64,000 nucleotides of DNA from an uncultured Sutterella sp. (GTDB lineage: Bacteria > Pseudomonadota > Gammaproteobacteria > Burkholderiales > Burkholderiaceae_F), in assembly GCA_900754475.1 (NCBI GenBank), contig CAAECY010000078.1, positions 1 to 64,000 on the forward strand, given 5' to 3'. Within the stretch, counting starts at the first letter, position 1; each line of letters opens with the position of its first letter. Positions 33,243 through 41,746 of the stretch are shown piece after piece. The position numbers and the translations under genes were made by a program. The notes below the pieces were generated by a model. The model saw only the letters and a list, made by a program, of their open reading frames with translations. It was not told the origin of the DNA and did not search any database.

Positions 33243-35723
33243 TCAGGCGTGCGGGCCGACCGACTTCACCCAGGTCACGGTGTCTTCGCCCGCGCTCGTT
33301 TGCGGTGCGTAGCCGAGCGCGCGCATGAGGCCGTCCATGGCGTCGTTGCCGCGCAGCACGTACCCCGTGAGGGTCGAAAGTCCTGCGCGGGCGGCGCGCG
33401 CTTCGAGTTCGCCCATGACGAGGCGCGCAAGGCCGCGACGTTGATCGCGGTCGTGCACGACGACGCCGAATTCGGCGTCCCCGGGCGTTTTCGTGCGTCC
33501 CCAGCGGCCCACGGCGGCGATGCGTCGCGTGTTCTCGTCCTTGCGGTCGACCGCCTCGACGAGGACGGCCGTTTCGCGCTCGTAGTCGAGCCGGCACAAA
33601 GCGGCGACGCGCTCGTCGGAAAGGCGGGCCGAATTGTGAAAGCGAAGGAAAAAGCTTTGGTCGGAAAGGCTCGCGACGAAGTCCTTCAGCGCGGGGAAAT
33701 CGTTTTCGACGAGCGTTCGCAGGCGATACGTTTCCTCGGGCGTTCCGCCCGCGAGCGTCTCGTACTCGACCGGAGGCGGACACACGGTGAGGTGCGGGCC
33801 GCCCGGGGCGGCCGCGAGATCGGTCGTGGAAATGCGCGCGGAGCGACAGAAATACGCTTCGGGTTCGTCCCCCGCCGCATGTTCGAGCACGATTTCGACG
33901 AGGGCGGGAATGCGCTCGCCGAGTTCGGCGAGGCGAGCAAGCGAAAGGGCCGCGCCGAGAGCCTCCGCGTCGGAAAGGAGACGGCCGACGCGGATCGCGC
34001 GCACGCACCGGAGCGCTTCGTCGAGCGAGAGGGGCGGAAGCGCCGCGATTTCGTCCGTGCAGACCGCACCGAATTCGCCGCCGAGACTCGCGCGCACGTA
34101 AGCCCCGAGGACGTCGTCGCGGTTGAGTTCGAGTCTGAGGATCGGTCGATCGGGCTCGGGCCGCTCGTGCGTTGCGAGGAGATTCGCGTGCTCGCACAAG
34201 TGCTGCGTCTCTTCGCTCGTGAGGGCGATGCGCTCTTCGTCGACGGGCGCTTGGAGGACCGAACGGACGCGCGCGAGCGCCTCCTCGGCAAGACGGGGCG
34301 TCTGAAGCACGGGGACGCGTCGTTTGTCGTGCTTGAGTCGGGCTTCGCGAAAGAGGGCCGCCATGGCGCCCACGGCCGCCGTCGGCGAACGAACGGCGGC
34401 GATGCGCGCTTCGGGGGCGTGCGCGAGCTGAACCCGCACGGCGTGCGAAATCCGTTCGCTCGCCCACGAGAGGATGACGGGTTTCGTGGTCGTGCGCGCC
34501 GTTTGGGCGAGGAGCCGGAACGTGGGATCGACGGGCGTCGAGGGGCCCGGAGCAACGGTGACGAGCGCCCCTTCGACGGACGGGTCTTTCAGCACGATGT
34601 CGAGCGTTTTGCTCAGGCGCTCGGCGCTTGCGGCCGCGCCGACCACCACGGGATTGACGGGCAGCTGCGGACTCGGGAACGTGCGCTGCAACTCGTGAAT
34701 CGTCGAATTCGCAAGGCCGCTCAAGTGCATGCCGTGGCGTTCCGCGGCTTCGGCCGCCATCAGCGCGAAGCCCGTGCCGTTCGAGAGCACCGCAACGCGC
34801 GAGCCCCCTTCGGCGTCGCCCCGAAGAAAGGGTACGGGGCACGACGCGAGCGCCGCGACGGCGCTTGCAAACCGCCGGAAGTCCGATACGCACTGCGCGC
34901 CCGCGCGTCGCACGAGCGCGTCGAAAACGATCCCGCGTCCGGCGTGCGTGCCGAAACGGTGACAGGAGAGACGGTCGGCGGAAAAGCCCGCGTTCGAGCC
35001 CGAACGCAGAATGACGACGGGTTTGCGGGTGGCGGCGTAGGAAAGCGCGCTGTAAAAGGCTCTCGGGCGGCGCAGACCTTCGATTTGCACCGCGAGAACG
35101 CGCGTCCGTGCGTCGTCGGCGAAGTGCTCGATCCAGTCCGAAATCGAAAGGTCGATGTCGGCCCCCGTATTGACGACGCCCGAAAAGCCCGTGCGCACGT
35201 CCGCGAGGTCGTCGAGGAGCGCCGTGGCGATGAGGGCCGACTGGGTGACGAGCGCGATCCCGCCCGTACGGGGCGTGTCGGGCCAGTAACTCGCATTGAG
35301 GCCCGCGGGCGGGCACATGAGGCCGATCGAATCGGGGCCGATCACGCGCAGTCCCGTGCGACGGACGATCTCGCGGATGCGGTGCGAGAGGTCGCCCTCG
35401 ACGAAGAGGTGCTCCTCTTCGGGGGCGACGACGACGGCGAGCGTTCCCTTGCGCGCGAGCGCTTCGAGGGTGTCGGCGATGAGGTCGGAGCGCAGCGTGA
35501 CGACGGCGAGGTCGGGCGCTCCCGGGAGTTCGTCGACGCGCGCGTAGCAGAGGTCGTTCCCGATGTAGCGGTACTTCGGGTTGACGGGCCAGACGGCGCG
35601 GCCGTTGCGGCTCTTCGAGATCGACTGCCAGACGAAAAATCCCCGGCTCTCCGGGCGGTCGCTCGCTCCAACGACGGCGATCGAGCGGGGATTCAGGAGT
35701 CGCTGAAGGGAAAACTTTTCCAT
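33243..35723 (-). CDS. Pat-like protein: NDP-forming acyl-CoA synthetase fused to GNAT acetyltransferase
   Basis: This 826-residue protein resembles Pat/PatZ lysine acetyltransferases. In order: a CoA-binding Rossmann domain (about 1-135, LLNPRSIAVVGASDRPESRG), succinyl-CoA-ligase-like domains (about 140-460), a short degenerate ATP-grasp-like part (about 500-660, keeping FGAVCTDEIAALPPLSLDEA), and a GNAT domain (about 675-820; VRRF-type acetyl-CoA site in VVHDRDQRRGLARLVMGEL). Pat enzymes acetylate acetyl-CoA synthetase and other metabolic enzymes. The typical N-terminal half of ATP-grasp is not recognisable, suggesting loss of ligase activity. I chose the ATG at 35723 where homology begins; no good ribosome site precedes it. 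Confidence 0.85.
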   Translation of the reverse strand: MEKFSLQRLLNPRSIAVVGASDRPESRGFFVWQSISKSRNGRAVWPVNPKYRYIGNDLCYARVDELPGAPDLAVVTLRSDLIADTLEALARKGTLAVVVAPEEEHLFVEGDLSHRIREIVRRTGLRVIGPDSIGLMCPPAGLNASYWPDTPRTGGIALVTQSALIATALLDDLADVRTGFSGVVNTGADIDLSISDWIEHFADDARTRVLAVQIEGLRRPRAFYSALSYAATRKPVVILRSGSNAGFSADRLSCHRFGTHAGRGIVFDALVRRAGAQCVSDFRRFASAVAALASCPVPFLRGDAEGGSRVAVLSNGTGFALMAAEAAERHGMHLSGLANSTIHELQRTFPSPQLPVNPVVVGAAASAERLSKTLDIVLKDPSVEGALVTVAPGPSTPVDPTFRLLAQTARTTTKPVILSWASERISHAVRVQLAHAPEARIAAVRSPTAAVGAMAALFREARLKHDKRRVPVLQTPRLAEEALARVRSVLQAPVDEERIALTSEETQHLCEHANLLATHERPEPDRPILRLELNRDDVLGAYVRASLGGEFGAVCTDEIAALPPLSLDEALRCVRAIRVGRLLSDAEALGAALSLARLAELGERIPALVEIVLEHAAGDEPEAYFCRSARISTTDLAAAPGGPHLTVCPPPVEYETLAGGTPEETYRLRTLVENDFPALKDFVASLSDQSFFLRFHNSARLSDERVAALCRLDYERETAVLVEAVDRKDENTRRIAAVGRWGRTKTPGDAEFGVVVHDRDQRRGLARLVMGELEARAARAGLSTLTGYVLRGNDAMDGLMRALGYAPQTSAGEDTVTWVKSVGPHA

Positions 35724-35844
35724 GGCGCGGGGTGAAAAAGAGCGCGTGAGGGCAAAGGTAAAAGGGTGCTTACAAGCATAACGAAGTTCGGCCGCTTCGG
35801 CGGGCGGGTCGGGGTTCCACGACGAGGCACGTCCGACGCCCCCT

Positions 35845-35853
35845 GCTACACTT
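35845..35853 (+). promoter_or_regulatory. extended -10 promoter of the mtnA operon
   Basis: TGC-TACACT forms an extended -10. The -35 region (GAGGCA) is poor. A start near 35860 would give a leader of about 100 nt ahead of mtnA. Confidence 0.45.
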
Positions 35854-35869
35854 GAAAGACACGCCGATG

Positions 35870-35931
35870 CGGGCGGATTTTTGCGCGAAATCGGCGCGGT
35901 GCCCCAAGGTGTTCCGCGCCCGCGCGCCCGC
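35870..35931 (+). promoter_or_regulatory. two-tier stem in the mtnA leader
   Basis: An outer 7 bp stem (GCGGGCG 35870-35876 / CGCCCGC 35925-35931) encloses an inner 7 bp stem (GGCGCGG 35893-35899 / CCGCGCC 35914-35920). The structure ends about 18 nt before the mtnA ribosome site AAGGA. It does not match a riboswitch class that I recognise. Confidence 0.4.
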
Positions 35932-35961
35932 ACGTTCTTTCTCCCATCAAGGATTTTCCCA

Positions 35962-37062
35962 ATGAAAGTCAATGGCATTCCCACCCGCAGCATTCGATCG
36001 CTCGACGGCGGTACGGCGGTCGAGATCGTCGATCAGACTTCGCTTCCCTATCACTACGAAACGCGCGTGCTCAACGACTGGCGCGATTGCGTGGAAGCCA
36101 TTGCCAACATGCGCGTACGCGGCGCGCCCCTGATCGGCATCACCGGGGCGTGGGGCGTCGTGCTCGCCGCGAAGGAAGACCCGGAAAACGCCGCTTTGCT
36201 TGCGGCGGCCGACGCCATTGCCAACGCGCGCCCGACGGCCGTGAATCTCTCGTGGGCCGTGCACCGCATGATGGGCGCGCTCCTGCCGCGCGAACCTTCG
36301 CTGCGCTTCGAAGCGGCGGTGAAGCTTGCCGAAGCGATGACGCAGGAAGACGTGCTCACGTGCCGCGCGATCGGCGAGGCGGGCGCTCCGCTCATCGCGG
36401 ACCTCTACCAGAAGCTTCGCCGCCCCGTGAACATCCTCACGCACTGCAACGCGGGGTGGCTCGCCACCGTCGACTACGGTACGGCGCTCGCGCCGATTTA
36501 CGCGGCGTTCGAGCGCGGAACGCCCCTGCACGTTTGGGTCGACGAGACCCGTCCGCGCAATCAGGGGCTCCTGACCGCGTGGGAGCTCGCCCAACACGGC
36601 GTGCCGCACACGATCATCGCGGACAACGCGGGCGGGCAGCTCATGCAGCAGGGCGACGTCGACCTCGTGATCGTCGGCGCCGACCGCATCACGCGCCGCG
36701 GCGACGTGGCCAACAAGATCGGCACGTACCTCAAGGCGCTCGCCGCGCACGACAACGACGTGCCCTTCTACGTGGCGGCCCCCTCGTCCACGATCGACTG
36801 GAAGCTGACCGACGGCAAGCGCCAGATTCCGATCGAAAACCGGGCGTCGTCCGAACTTCTCTCCGTGCGCGGCATCGATTCGACGGGGCGCATCGCCGCC
36901 GTGCAGATCGCGCCCGTCGAAGAGGCCGTCGCGAACCCCGCTTTCGATGTGACGCACAACCGCTTCGTCACCGGTCTCATCACCGAGCGCGGCGTGGTGG
37001 CGCCCACCGATCTGACGTCGGTCTTTTCCGACAAGCTCCTTCCCGAAGGAGGTGCGTCGTGA
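35962..37062 (+). CDS. mtnA: S-methyl-5-thioribose-1-phosphate isomerase MtnA
   Basis: MtnA converts methylthioribose-1-phosphate (or 5-deoxyribose-1-phosphate) to the ribulose form in salvage of methylthioadenosine or 5-deoxyadenosine. The 366-residue protein carries catalytic C162 in LTHCNAG and D241 in VGADRI, plus NMRVRGAPLIGITGAWG. The ATG at 35962 has AAGGA upstream. It overlaps the next gene, a class II aldolase, by GTGA. The downstream classical methionine-salvage genes (mtnB, mtnC, mtnD) are not here, so the aldolase route to DHAP is more likely. Confidence 0.95.
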   Translation: MKVNGIPTRSIRSLDGGTAVEIVDQTSLPYHYETRVLNDWRDCVEAIANMRVRGAPLIGITGAWGVVLAAKEDPENAALLAAADAIANARPTAVNLSWAVHRMMGALLPREPSLRFEAAVKLAEAMTQEDVLTCRAIGEAGAPLIADLYQKLRRPVNILTHCNAGWLATVDYGTALAPIYAAFERGTPLHVWVDETRPRNQGLLTAWELAQHGVPHTIIADNAGGQLMQQGDVDLVIVGADRITRRGDVANKIGTYLKALAAHDNDVPFYVAAPSSTIDWKLTDGKRQIPIENRASSELLSVRGIDSTGRIAAVQIAPVEEAVANPAFDVTHNRFVTGLITERGVVAPTDLTSVFSDKLLPEGGAS

Positions 37063-37760
37063 CGACCGTGTCGATCCCCGAGGACGACGTTGCGATCCGC
37101 CGGGCGGTGATTGAAACCGCGCGGGCCATGAACCGGCTCGGCATCAACGTCAACAAGTCCGGCAACGTTTCCGCGCGCGTGGTGTCCGAAGGGGAATGCG
37201 GGATGCTCGTGACGCCGACCGGAGTTCCCTACGACGAGCTCGTCCCCGAAGACCTCGTTTTCGTTCCCTTCGGCGACGAGCCGAGCCTCAAGCGCGCCCG
37301 AGGGCGCCGCGCGCCTTCGAGCGAATGGGAAATGCACGAGCGCATCTACGCCGTGCGTCCCGATGCGGGGGCCGTGGTGCACACGCACTCGTGTTTTGCG
37401 ACGGCGCTCGCGTGCCAGAACCTCCCGATACCGGCTTTTCACTACATGGTGGCCGCAGCGGGGGGCACCTCCGTCGACGTCGTCCCGTACGCCACTTTCG
37501 GCACGCCCGAATTGGCTCGGGCTGCGGCCGAGGGCGTGCGCGAAAAGGACGCCGCGCTCCTCGAACACCACGGCGTGATCGCACTCGGAAGCACGCTGGA
37601 GCGGGCGCTGCGACTCGCCCACGAAGTCGAAAACCTCGCCCGCCAGTACGTGACGGTGCGCCAGCTCGGCGAACCCCGCCTGATCGACGACGAGGAAATG
37701 CGGCGCATCGTCGCCAAATTCCGCACTTACGGGCAACCGCAGGCTCCGAAGGAGGCATGA
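37059..37760 (+). CDS. class II aldolase, probable methylthioribulose/deoxyribulose-1-phosphate aldolase
   Basis: This 233-residue zinc aldolase of the FucA/AraD family has catalytic Glu E89 in SSEWEMH and zinc ligands H108 and H110 in VVHTHS and H170 or H171 in LLEHHG. It starts with GTG inside the mtnA stop (GTGA) behind AAGGAGG. Fusion of function with mtnA fits the DHAP shunt, where an aldolase splits methylthioribulose-1-phosphate or 5-deoxyribulose-1-phosphate into DHAP and an aldehyde. By sequence alone, MtnB-type dehydratase activity is an alternative because MtnB is in the same superfamily; the short length and catalytic Glu favour aldolase. Confidence 0.82.
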   Translation: MTTVSIPEDDVAIRRAVIETARAMNRLGINVNKSGNVSARVVSEGECGMLVTPTGVPYDELVPEDLVFVPFGDEPSLKRARGRRAPSSEWEMHERIYAVRPDAGAVVHTHSCFATALACQNLPIPAFHYMVAAAGGTSVDVVPYATFGTPELARAAAEGVREKDAALLEHHGVIALGSTLERALRLAHEVENLARQYVTVRQLGEPRLIDDEEMRRIVAKFRTYGQPQAPKEA

Positions 37761-38008
37761 TGGCCGATATTCCCGCGCCCAAAGCCTGGTACCGCGCGGA
37801 CGGTACCGTCGTATCCTGTACGGAGTCCGTCAAGGTGCTCGCCGAAAATTGGGAAGAGGCGGTCGAACTTTTGCAGGAGCAGTTCGAAGACGCCGTGTTG
37901 CTCGGCGTCGGCAAGGACGCTTTCCGAGCGGCGATGCACGAACTCGTCGACGCGCTCGCGTGCGATTACGAGGAAAAGAAAGCGCCCGTCGAGTCGCTCA
38001 AACGCTGA
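37757..38008 (+). CDS. small unknown protein coupled to the aldolase gene
   Basis: This 83-residue acidic protein begins MMADIPAPKAWYRADGTVVS and has no signal peptide or membrane segment. The middle is helical (VLAENWEEAVELLQEQFEDA, AAMHELVDALACDYEEK). The ATG overlaps the aldolase stop (ATGA) with GGAGG upstream; a second ATG directly after it could also serve. I do not recognise a family. Coupling to mtnA-aldolase suggests a role in that pathway or simple co-regulation. Confidence 0.8.
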   Translation: MMADIPAPKAWYRADGTVVSCTESVKVLAENWEEAVELLQEQFEDAVLLGVGKDAFRAAMHELVDALACDYEEKKAPVESLKR

Positions 38009-38063
38009 ACGAGCGGAAAAAGCGACGAAGAGCGGACGCGCGTTTCGTGTGAGGAGGTTCAGG

Positions 38064-38558
38064 ATGAAGTGGAAAAATTTGGCGGCGGCCGTTGCGGCGA
38101 CCTTGATCGTCGCGGGTTGCGCGCATCCGCAATTGATGGAGCTCTCGATGAGCGAAGGTGCGGTCGAAACCGAACTCGGCGCCCCCGACGCACGCGTTGC
38201 GCTCCCCGAGGGCGGCTCGCGCTGGGTCTACTCCATGCAGCCGATGGCTCAAGAGGTCTGGTGGCTCACGTTCGACGCTTCGGGAAAGCTCGTCACCAAA
38301 GAGAATGTTCTCGATCGGGAGCATTTTGCGCTCATCAAGCCGGGCGTCACCACGCAGAGCGAAGTGTTCGATCTTTTCGGGCCCTGCGCGCAGAAGTACG
38401 AATTCCATCTGAAAAACGAAACCGCCTGGATGTATCGGTTCCTCGACGAGGGGTTCTTTTACATGGCCTGCTGGGTGCAGTTCGATACGAAGGGAGTCGT
38501 CACGGAAGTGGGTTACACGACCGATCCCTGGCGGGATCGCGACAACTGGTGGCCCTGA
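38064..38558 (+). CDS. outer-membrane lipoprotein with two BamE-like repeats
   Basis: This 164-residue protein has a lipoprotein signal (MKWKNLAAAVAATLIVAGC, modified C19). The mature part shows two similar halves of the SmpA/BamE type: SEGAVETELGAPDARVALPEGGS-RWVYSMQ and TTQSEVFDLFGPCAQ...AWMYRFLD, each of form lGxPd...W-Y. It ends DPWRDRDNWWP. Aspartate at +2 is absent (A follows C19), so outer-membrane sorting by Lol is expected. GAGGAGG precedes the ATG. It is the fourth gene of the mtnA cluster but is separated by 55 nt, and a terminator follows. Confidence 0.82.
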   Translation: MKWKNLAAAVAATLIVAGCAHPQLMELSMSEGAVETELGAPDARVALPEGGSRWVYSMQPMAQEVWWLTFDASGKLVTKENVLDREHFALIKPGVTTQSEVFDLFGPCAQKYEFHLKNETAWMYRFLDEGFFYMACWVQFDTKGVVTEVGYTTDPWRDRDNWWP

Positions 38559-38625
38559 GCGAGTGCGGGCGGTGAGGGGGATTCCAATCGCCCCGACCGC
38601 TATCCCGGGAATTTGTTAACGTAGT

Positions 38626-38655
38626 CGGGCGACGATCGTGTCGCCCGTTTTTTTT
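38626..38655 (+). terminator. terminator of the mtnA-lipoprotein cluster
   Basis: CGGGCGAC and GTCGCCCG form a perfect 8 bp stem with a 6 nt loop and eight T after it. It separates this cluster from the primase-like gene. Confidence 0.9.
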
Positions 38656-38729
38656 GAGGGGCGAAGTGTCGCGCGGGCCGCTGAGGCGGCCGACGGTTGT
38701 TCGGACTCAGAAAGGAGGCGGCGCGCCCG

Positions 38730-38762
38730 ATGTTTGCAAAGGAAATGCCGGGCGCCCCATGA
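38730..38762 (+). CDS. 10-codon leader ORF before the primase gene
   Basis: ATG at 38730 opens a 10-residue frame (MFAKEMPGAP) with AAAGGAGG at 38711-38718, the strongest ribosome site in this gap. Its TGA ends 3 nt before the ATG of the primase gene, which has no clear ribosome site of its own. This layout suggests translational coupling or a regulatory leader peptide. Confidence 0.45.
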   Translation: MFAKEMPGAP

Positions 38763-38765
38763 CGC

Positions 38766-39791
38766 ATGCAAAACCGCGAACGCATCGATCGGCTCTTTCG
38801 GGCGGCCGAAGGACGCTGGCCGCAGATTTTCGAAGCGGCCGGGATGGACCCCCGACACTTCGCGAAACCCAACCGTCCGTGTCCGCTCTGCGGCGGCACG
38901 GACCGCTTTACGTTTCTCGCCAAGCGCGAACCCGACCACGGCATGTGGTTTTGCCGCGGATGCGGAGCCGGAGACGGCATTCGGCTCGTGAGATCGTTCC
39001 GGCACGGGACGTTTTTCGAAACGCTCGAATTCATCGAGTCGTTCCTGGGGCTTCCTCCCTGGAAGGCTGCGTCCTCTCCGGGGGCGCAGAGCGAAGCACG
39101 GCGTGCGCGGCGCGAGGCCGCGGAGGCGCAAGCCGAGAAGCGACGCCGCCTCGCGGCGCTCGAAGCGCACTGGGCCCAAGCCGAGCCGCTCGACCTTGAG
39201 GCCGACACGCCTGCCGCGCGCTACTTGCGTCGTCGGGGAATCCGCCATCTCGACGGTTGCACCGAACTGCGCTGGTTTGCCCGGGAGCCCTATTGGTCGG
39301 AGGAAGGGACGTCGTTTTGGCCCGCTCTCCTTGCGCGCGTCACCGATCCCGAGGGACGGACGACGGCCTTGCATCGCACGTACCTGACGGAGTCCGGGGA
39401 AAAGGCGCCCGTTGCTGCGGCGAAGAAGCTGACGGCGGGCGAACTCGGCGAAGGGTTCGTGCGGCTTTTTCCGCCTTCGAGCATCCTGTGTCTTGCCGAA
39501 GGGATCGAGACCGCGCTTTCCGTGCACGAGACGGAAGGGGTTCCCGTGTGGTCGGTGATTTCCGTGGGCGGCTACGAGCGCTTTCGCACGCTCCCCGAGG
39601 GGCTGCGCGAATTGCGGGTCTACGCGGACAACGATCGATCGTTTGCGGGTATTGCGGGTGCGTACGAGCTCGCACGGCGACTCAAGCGCGACCATCCGAC
39701 GCTGGTCGTGAAGGTTTTCGAACCCGAGCGGGAGGGGGAGGATTGGAACGACGTTCTGAGGCGCAGGGAGGAACGGGGCGCCCCGAAGTGA
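38766..39791 (+). CDS. primase-helicase type zinc-ribbon/toprim protein of mobile-element origin
   Basis: This 341-residue protein has an N-terminal zinc ribbon (PCPLCGGTDRFTF and WFCRGCGAGDG, about 38-70), a charged helical linker (about 105-135), a conserved middle part (AARYLRRRGIRHL, TALHRTYLT) and a C-terminal toprim-like domain (ILCLAEGIETALSVHE, LRVYADNDRS, EGEDWNDVLRRR). This is the architecture of short primases carried by plasmids, integrative elements and P4-like phages. It contains no helicase part. No other mobile-element gene is adjacent; it is probably a domesticated or remnant gene. It has its own terminators on both sides. Confidence 0.85.
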   Translation: MQNRERIDRLFRAAEGRWPQIFEAAGMDPRHFAKPNRPCPLCGGTDRFTFLAKREPDHGMWFCRGCGAGDGIRLVRSFRHGTFFETLEFIESFLGLPPWKAASSPGAQSEARRARREAAEAQAEKRRRLAALEAHWAQAEPLDLEADTPAARYLRRRGIRHLDGCTELRWFAREPYWSEEGTSFWPALLARVTDPEGRTTALHRTYLTESGEKAPVAAAKKLTAGELGEGFVRLFPPSSILCLAEGIETALSVHETEGVPVWSVISVGGYERFRTLPEGLRELRVYADNDRSFAGIAGAYELARRLKRDHPTLVVKVFEPEREGEDWNDVLRRREERGAPK

Positions 39792-39812
39792 AATCGCGGA
39801 GGGAGAAAAAAT

Positions 39813-39867
39813 AAAACCGGTTCTCTCTCCGTTTAATGCCCGATCTAGTGGAGAAAGAACCGGTTTT
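39813..39867. terminator. long bidirectional terminator between the primase gene and aspS
   Basis: AAAACCGGTTCTCTCTCC and GGAGAAAGAACCGGTTTT pair over 18 bp with one mismatch around a 19 nt loop. A-run and T-run ends serve both converging genes. A second short hairpin follows at 39868-39887. Confidence 0.85.
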
Positions 39868-39934
39868 CCTCCGGACGCCTTGCCGGAAAACCGTCAAAGC
39901 GTCTAGGGATAGTTAGTATAACACAAGTCGAGAA

Positions 39935-41746
39935 TTATTGCCCGGCGATATCGTGTTCCTTCTTGGGCTCGTTGCGCAGACGGATGTGCAGTTCGCGCAA
40001 CTGCTTTTCTTCGACGGGAGCCGGGGCCTGCGTGAGCAGACACTGGGCGCGCTGCGTCTTCGGGAACGCGATCACGTCGCGGATCGAATCGGCGCCGCAC
40101 ATCATCGTGGCGATGCGGTCGAGGCCGAAGGCGATGCCGCCGTGGGGAGGCGCGCCGAACTGCAGGGCGTCGAGCAGGAAGCCGAACTTCTGACGGGCTT
40201 CTTCCTTGCCGATCTTGAGGGCTTCGAAGACCTTTTCCTGCACTTCTTCACGGTGGATGCGGATGGAGCCGCCGCCCACTTCCCAGCCGTTCAGGACCAT
40301 GTCGTAGGCCTTGGCGTAGCAGTGTTCCGGATCCGTGAGGAGCTTGTCTTCGTGGCCGTCCAGGGGGCAGGTGAACGGATGGTGGCAGGAAACCCAGCGC
40401 TGGTCTTCTTCCGAGTATTCGAACATCGGGAAGTTGACGACCCAGAGGGGCTGCCAGCCCGGCGTGAAGAGGCCGGTCGACTTGCCGAATTCCGAGTGAC
40501 CGATCTTGAGACGCAGAGCGCCGAGGCTGTCCCAAACAATCTTGGCCTTGTCGGCGCCGAAGAAGATGACGTCGCCGTCCTTGGCACCCGTGCGGGCGAT
40601 GATCTGGGCGAGTTCGTCGTCGGAGAGGTTCTTGACGATCGGGCTCTGGAGGCCTTCGCGACCGCGGGCGGCTTCATTGACCTTGATGTAGGCGAGGCCC
40701 TTGGCGCCGTAGATCTTGACGAATTCGGTGTAGGCGTCGATTTCGGAGCGCGGCATCGTGCAGGCACCCGGGACGCGCAGAGCGACGACCTTGCCGTTGT
40801 GCAGGGACTTCACGCCCGAGAAGACCTTGAACTGCGAGTCCGCGACGATGTCGGTGACTTCGACGAGCTGGAGGTTGACGCGCAGGTCCGGCTTGTCGGA
40901 GCCGTACTTGGCCATGGCGTCGTCCCACTGCATGACGGGGAAGGGGTTGGCGAGTTCGACGTCGAGCACTTCCTTGAAGACCGTGCGCATCAGGTCTTCC
41001 ATGATGGCGCGGATTTCGTCCATGCTGAGGAAGGACGTTTCGATATCGACCTGGGTGAATTCGGGCTGACGGTCCGCACGGAGGTCTTCGTCGCGGAAGC
41101 ACTTCACGATCTGGTAGTAGCGGTCGAACCCGGCCATCATCAGAAGCTGCTTGAAGAGCTGGGGCGACTGCGGCAGAGCGTAGAAGCAACCGTCCTGAAC
41201 GCGCGAGGGCACGAGGTAGTCGCGGGCGCCTTCGGGGGTCGAACGGGTGAGCATCGGCGTTTCGATGTCGATGAAGCCGTGGCTGTCGAGGTACTTGCGG
41301 AAGGCCATCGCGGCGCGGTAGCGCAGGCGGAGGTTCTTCTGCATCTGGGGACGACGCAGGTCGAGCACGCGGTACGTGAGGCGCGTCGTTTCCGAGAGGT
41401 TTTCGTCGTCGAGGTGGAACGGAGGCGTAACCGAGGCGTTGAGGATTTCAAGCTCCTGGCAGAGCACTTCGACGCCGCCCGAGATGAGGTTGTCGTTCTT
41501 CGTGCCTTCGGGACGGGCGCGAACGAGACCGACCACCTTCAGGCAGTATTCGTTGCGGCACTTGTCGGCGGTGGCGAAGACTTCCGGACGGTCCGGGTCG
41601 CAGACGACCTGAACGAGACCTTCGCGGTCGCGCAGGTCGATGAAGATCACGCCGCCGTGGTCGCGACGACGATGAGCCCAGCCGTAGAGAGTCACAGTCT
41701 GGCCGATGAAGGACTCGTCGACCAAGCCAGAGTACACGGTACGCAT
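39935..41746 (-). CDS. aspS: aspartate-tRNA ligase
   Basis: AspS charges tRNA-Asp and, in non-discriminating forms, tRNA-Asn. The 603-residue bacterial-type enzyme has the N-terminal OB-fold ([20 protein letters not shown]), class II motif 1 ([19 protein letters not shown]), motif 2 ([18 protein letters not shown]), a GAD insertion domain (about 300-420) and motif 3 ([14 protein letters not shown]). Discrimination cannot be called from sequence alone. The gene follows the DUF502 gene after a 187 nt gap that contains a hairpin (GCGTGCC / GGCACGC near 41900) but no gene. Confidence 0.97.
   Translation of the reverse strand: MRTVYSGLVDESFIGQTVTLYGWAHRRRDHGGVIFIDLRDREGLVQVVCDPDRPEVFATADKCRNEYCLKVVGLVRARPEGTKNDNLISGGVEVLCQELEILNASVTPPFHLDDENLSETTRLTYRVLDLRRPQMQKNLRLRYRAAMAFRKYLDSHGFIDIETPMLTRSTPEGARDYLVPSRVQDGCFYALPQSPQLFKQLLMMAGFDRYYQIVKCFRDEDLRADRQPEFTQVDIETSFLSMDEIRAIMEDLMRTVFKEVLDVELANPFPVMQWDDAMAKYGSDKPDLRVNLQLVEVTDIVADSQFKVFSGVKSLHNGKVVALRVPGACTMPRSEIDAYTEFVKIYGAKGLAYIKVNEAARGREGLQSPIVKNLSDDELAQIIARTGAKDGDVIFFGADKAKIVWDSLGALRLKIGHSEFGKSTGLFTPGWQPLWVVNFPMFEYSEEDQRWVSCHHPFTCPLDGHEDKLLTDPEHCYAKAYDMVLNGWEVGGGSIRIHREEVQEKVFEALKIGKEEARQKFGFLLDALQFGAPPHGGIAFGLDRIATMMCGADSIRDVIAFPKTQRAQCLLTQAPAPVEEKQLRELHIRLRNEPKKEHDIAGQ

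Noticed and set aside
35870..35931. Known SAM or SAH riboswitch before mtnA
   Set aside because: The two stems lack the conserved unpaired motifs of the classes I know, so I recorded only a structured leader.
38766..39791. Prophage or integrated plasmid
   Set aside because: No integrase, capsid, transfer or partition genes, direct repeats or tRNA-end duplication accompany the primase-like gene.
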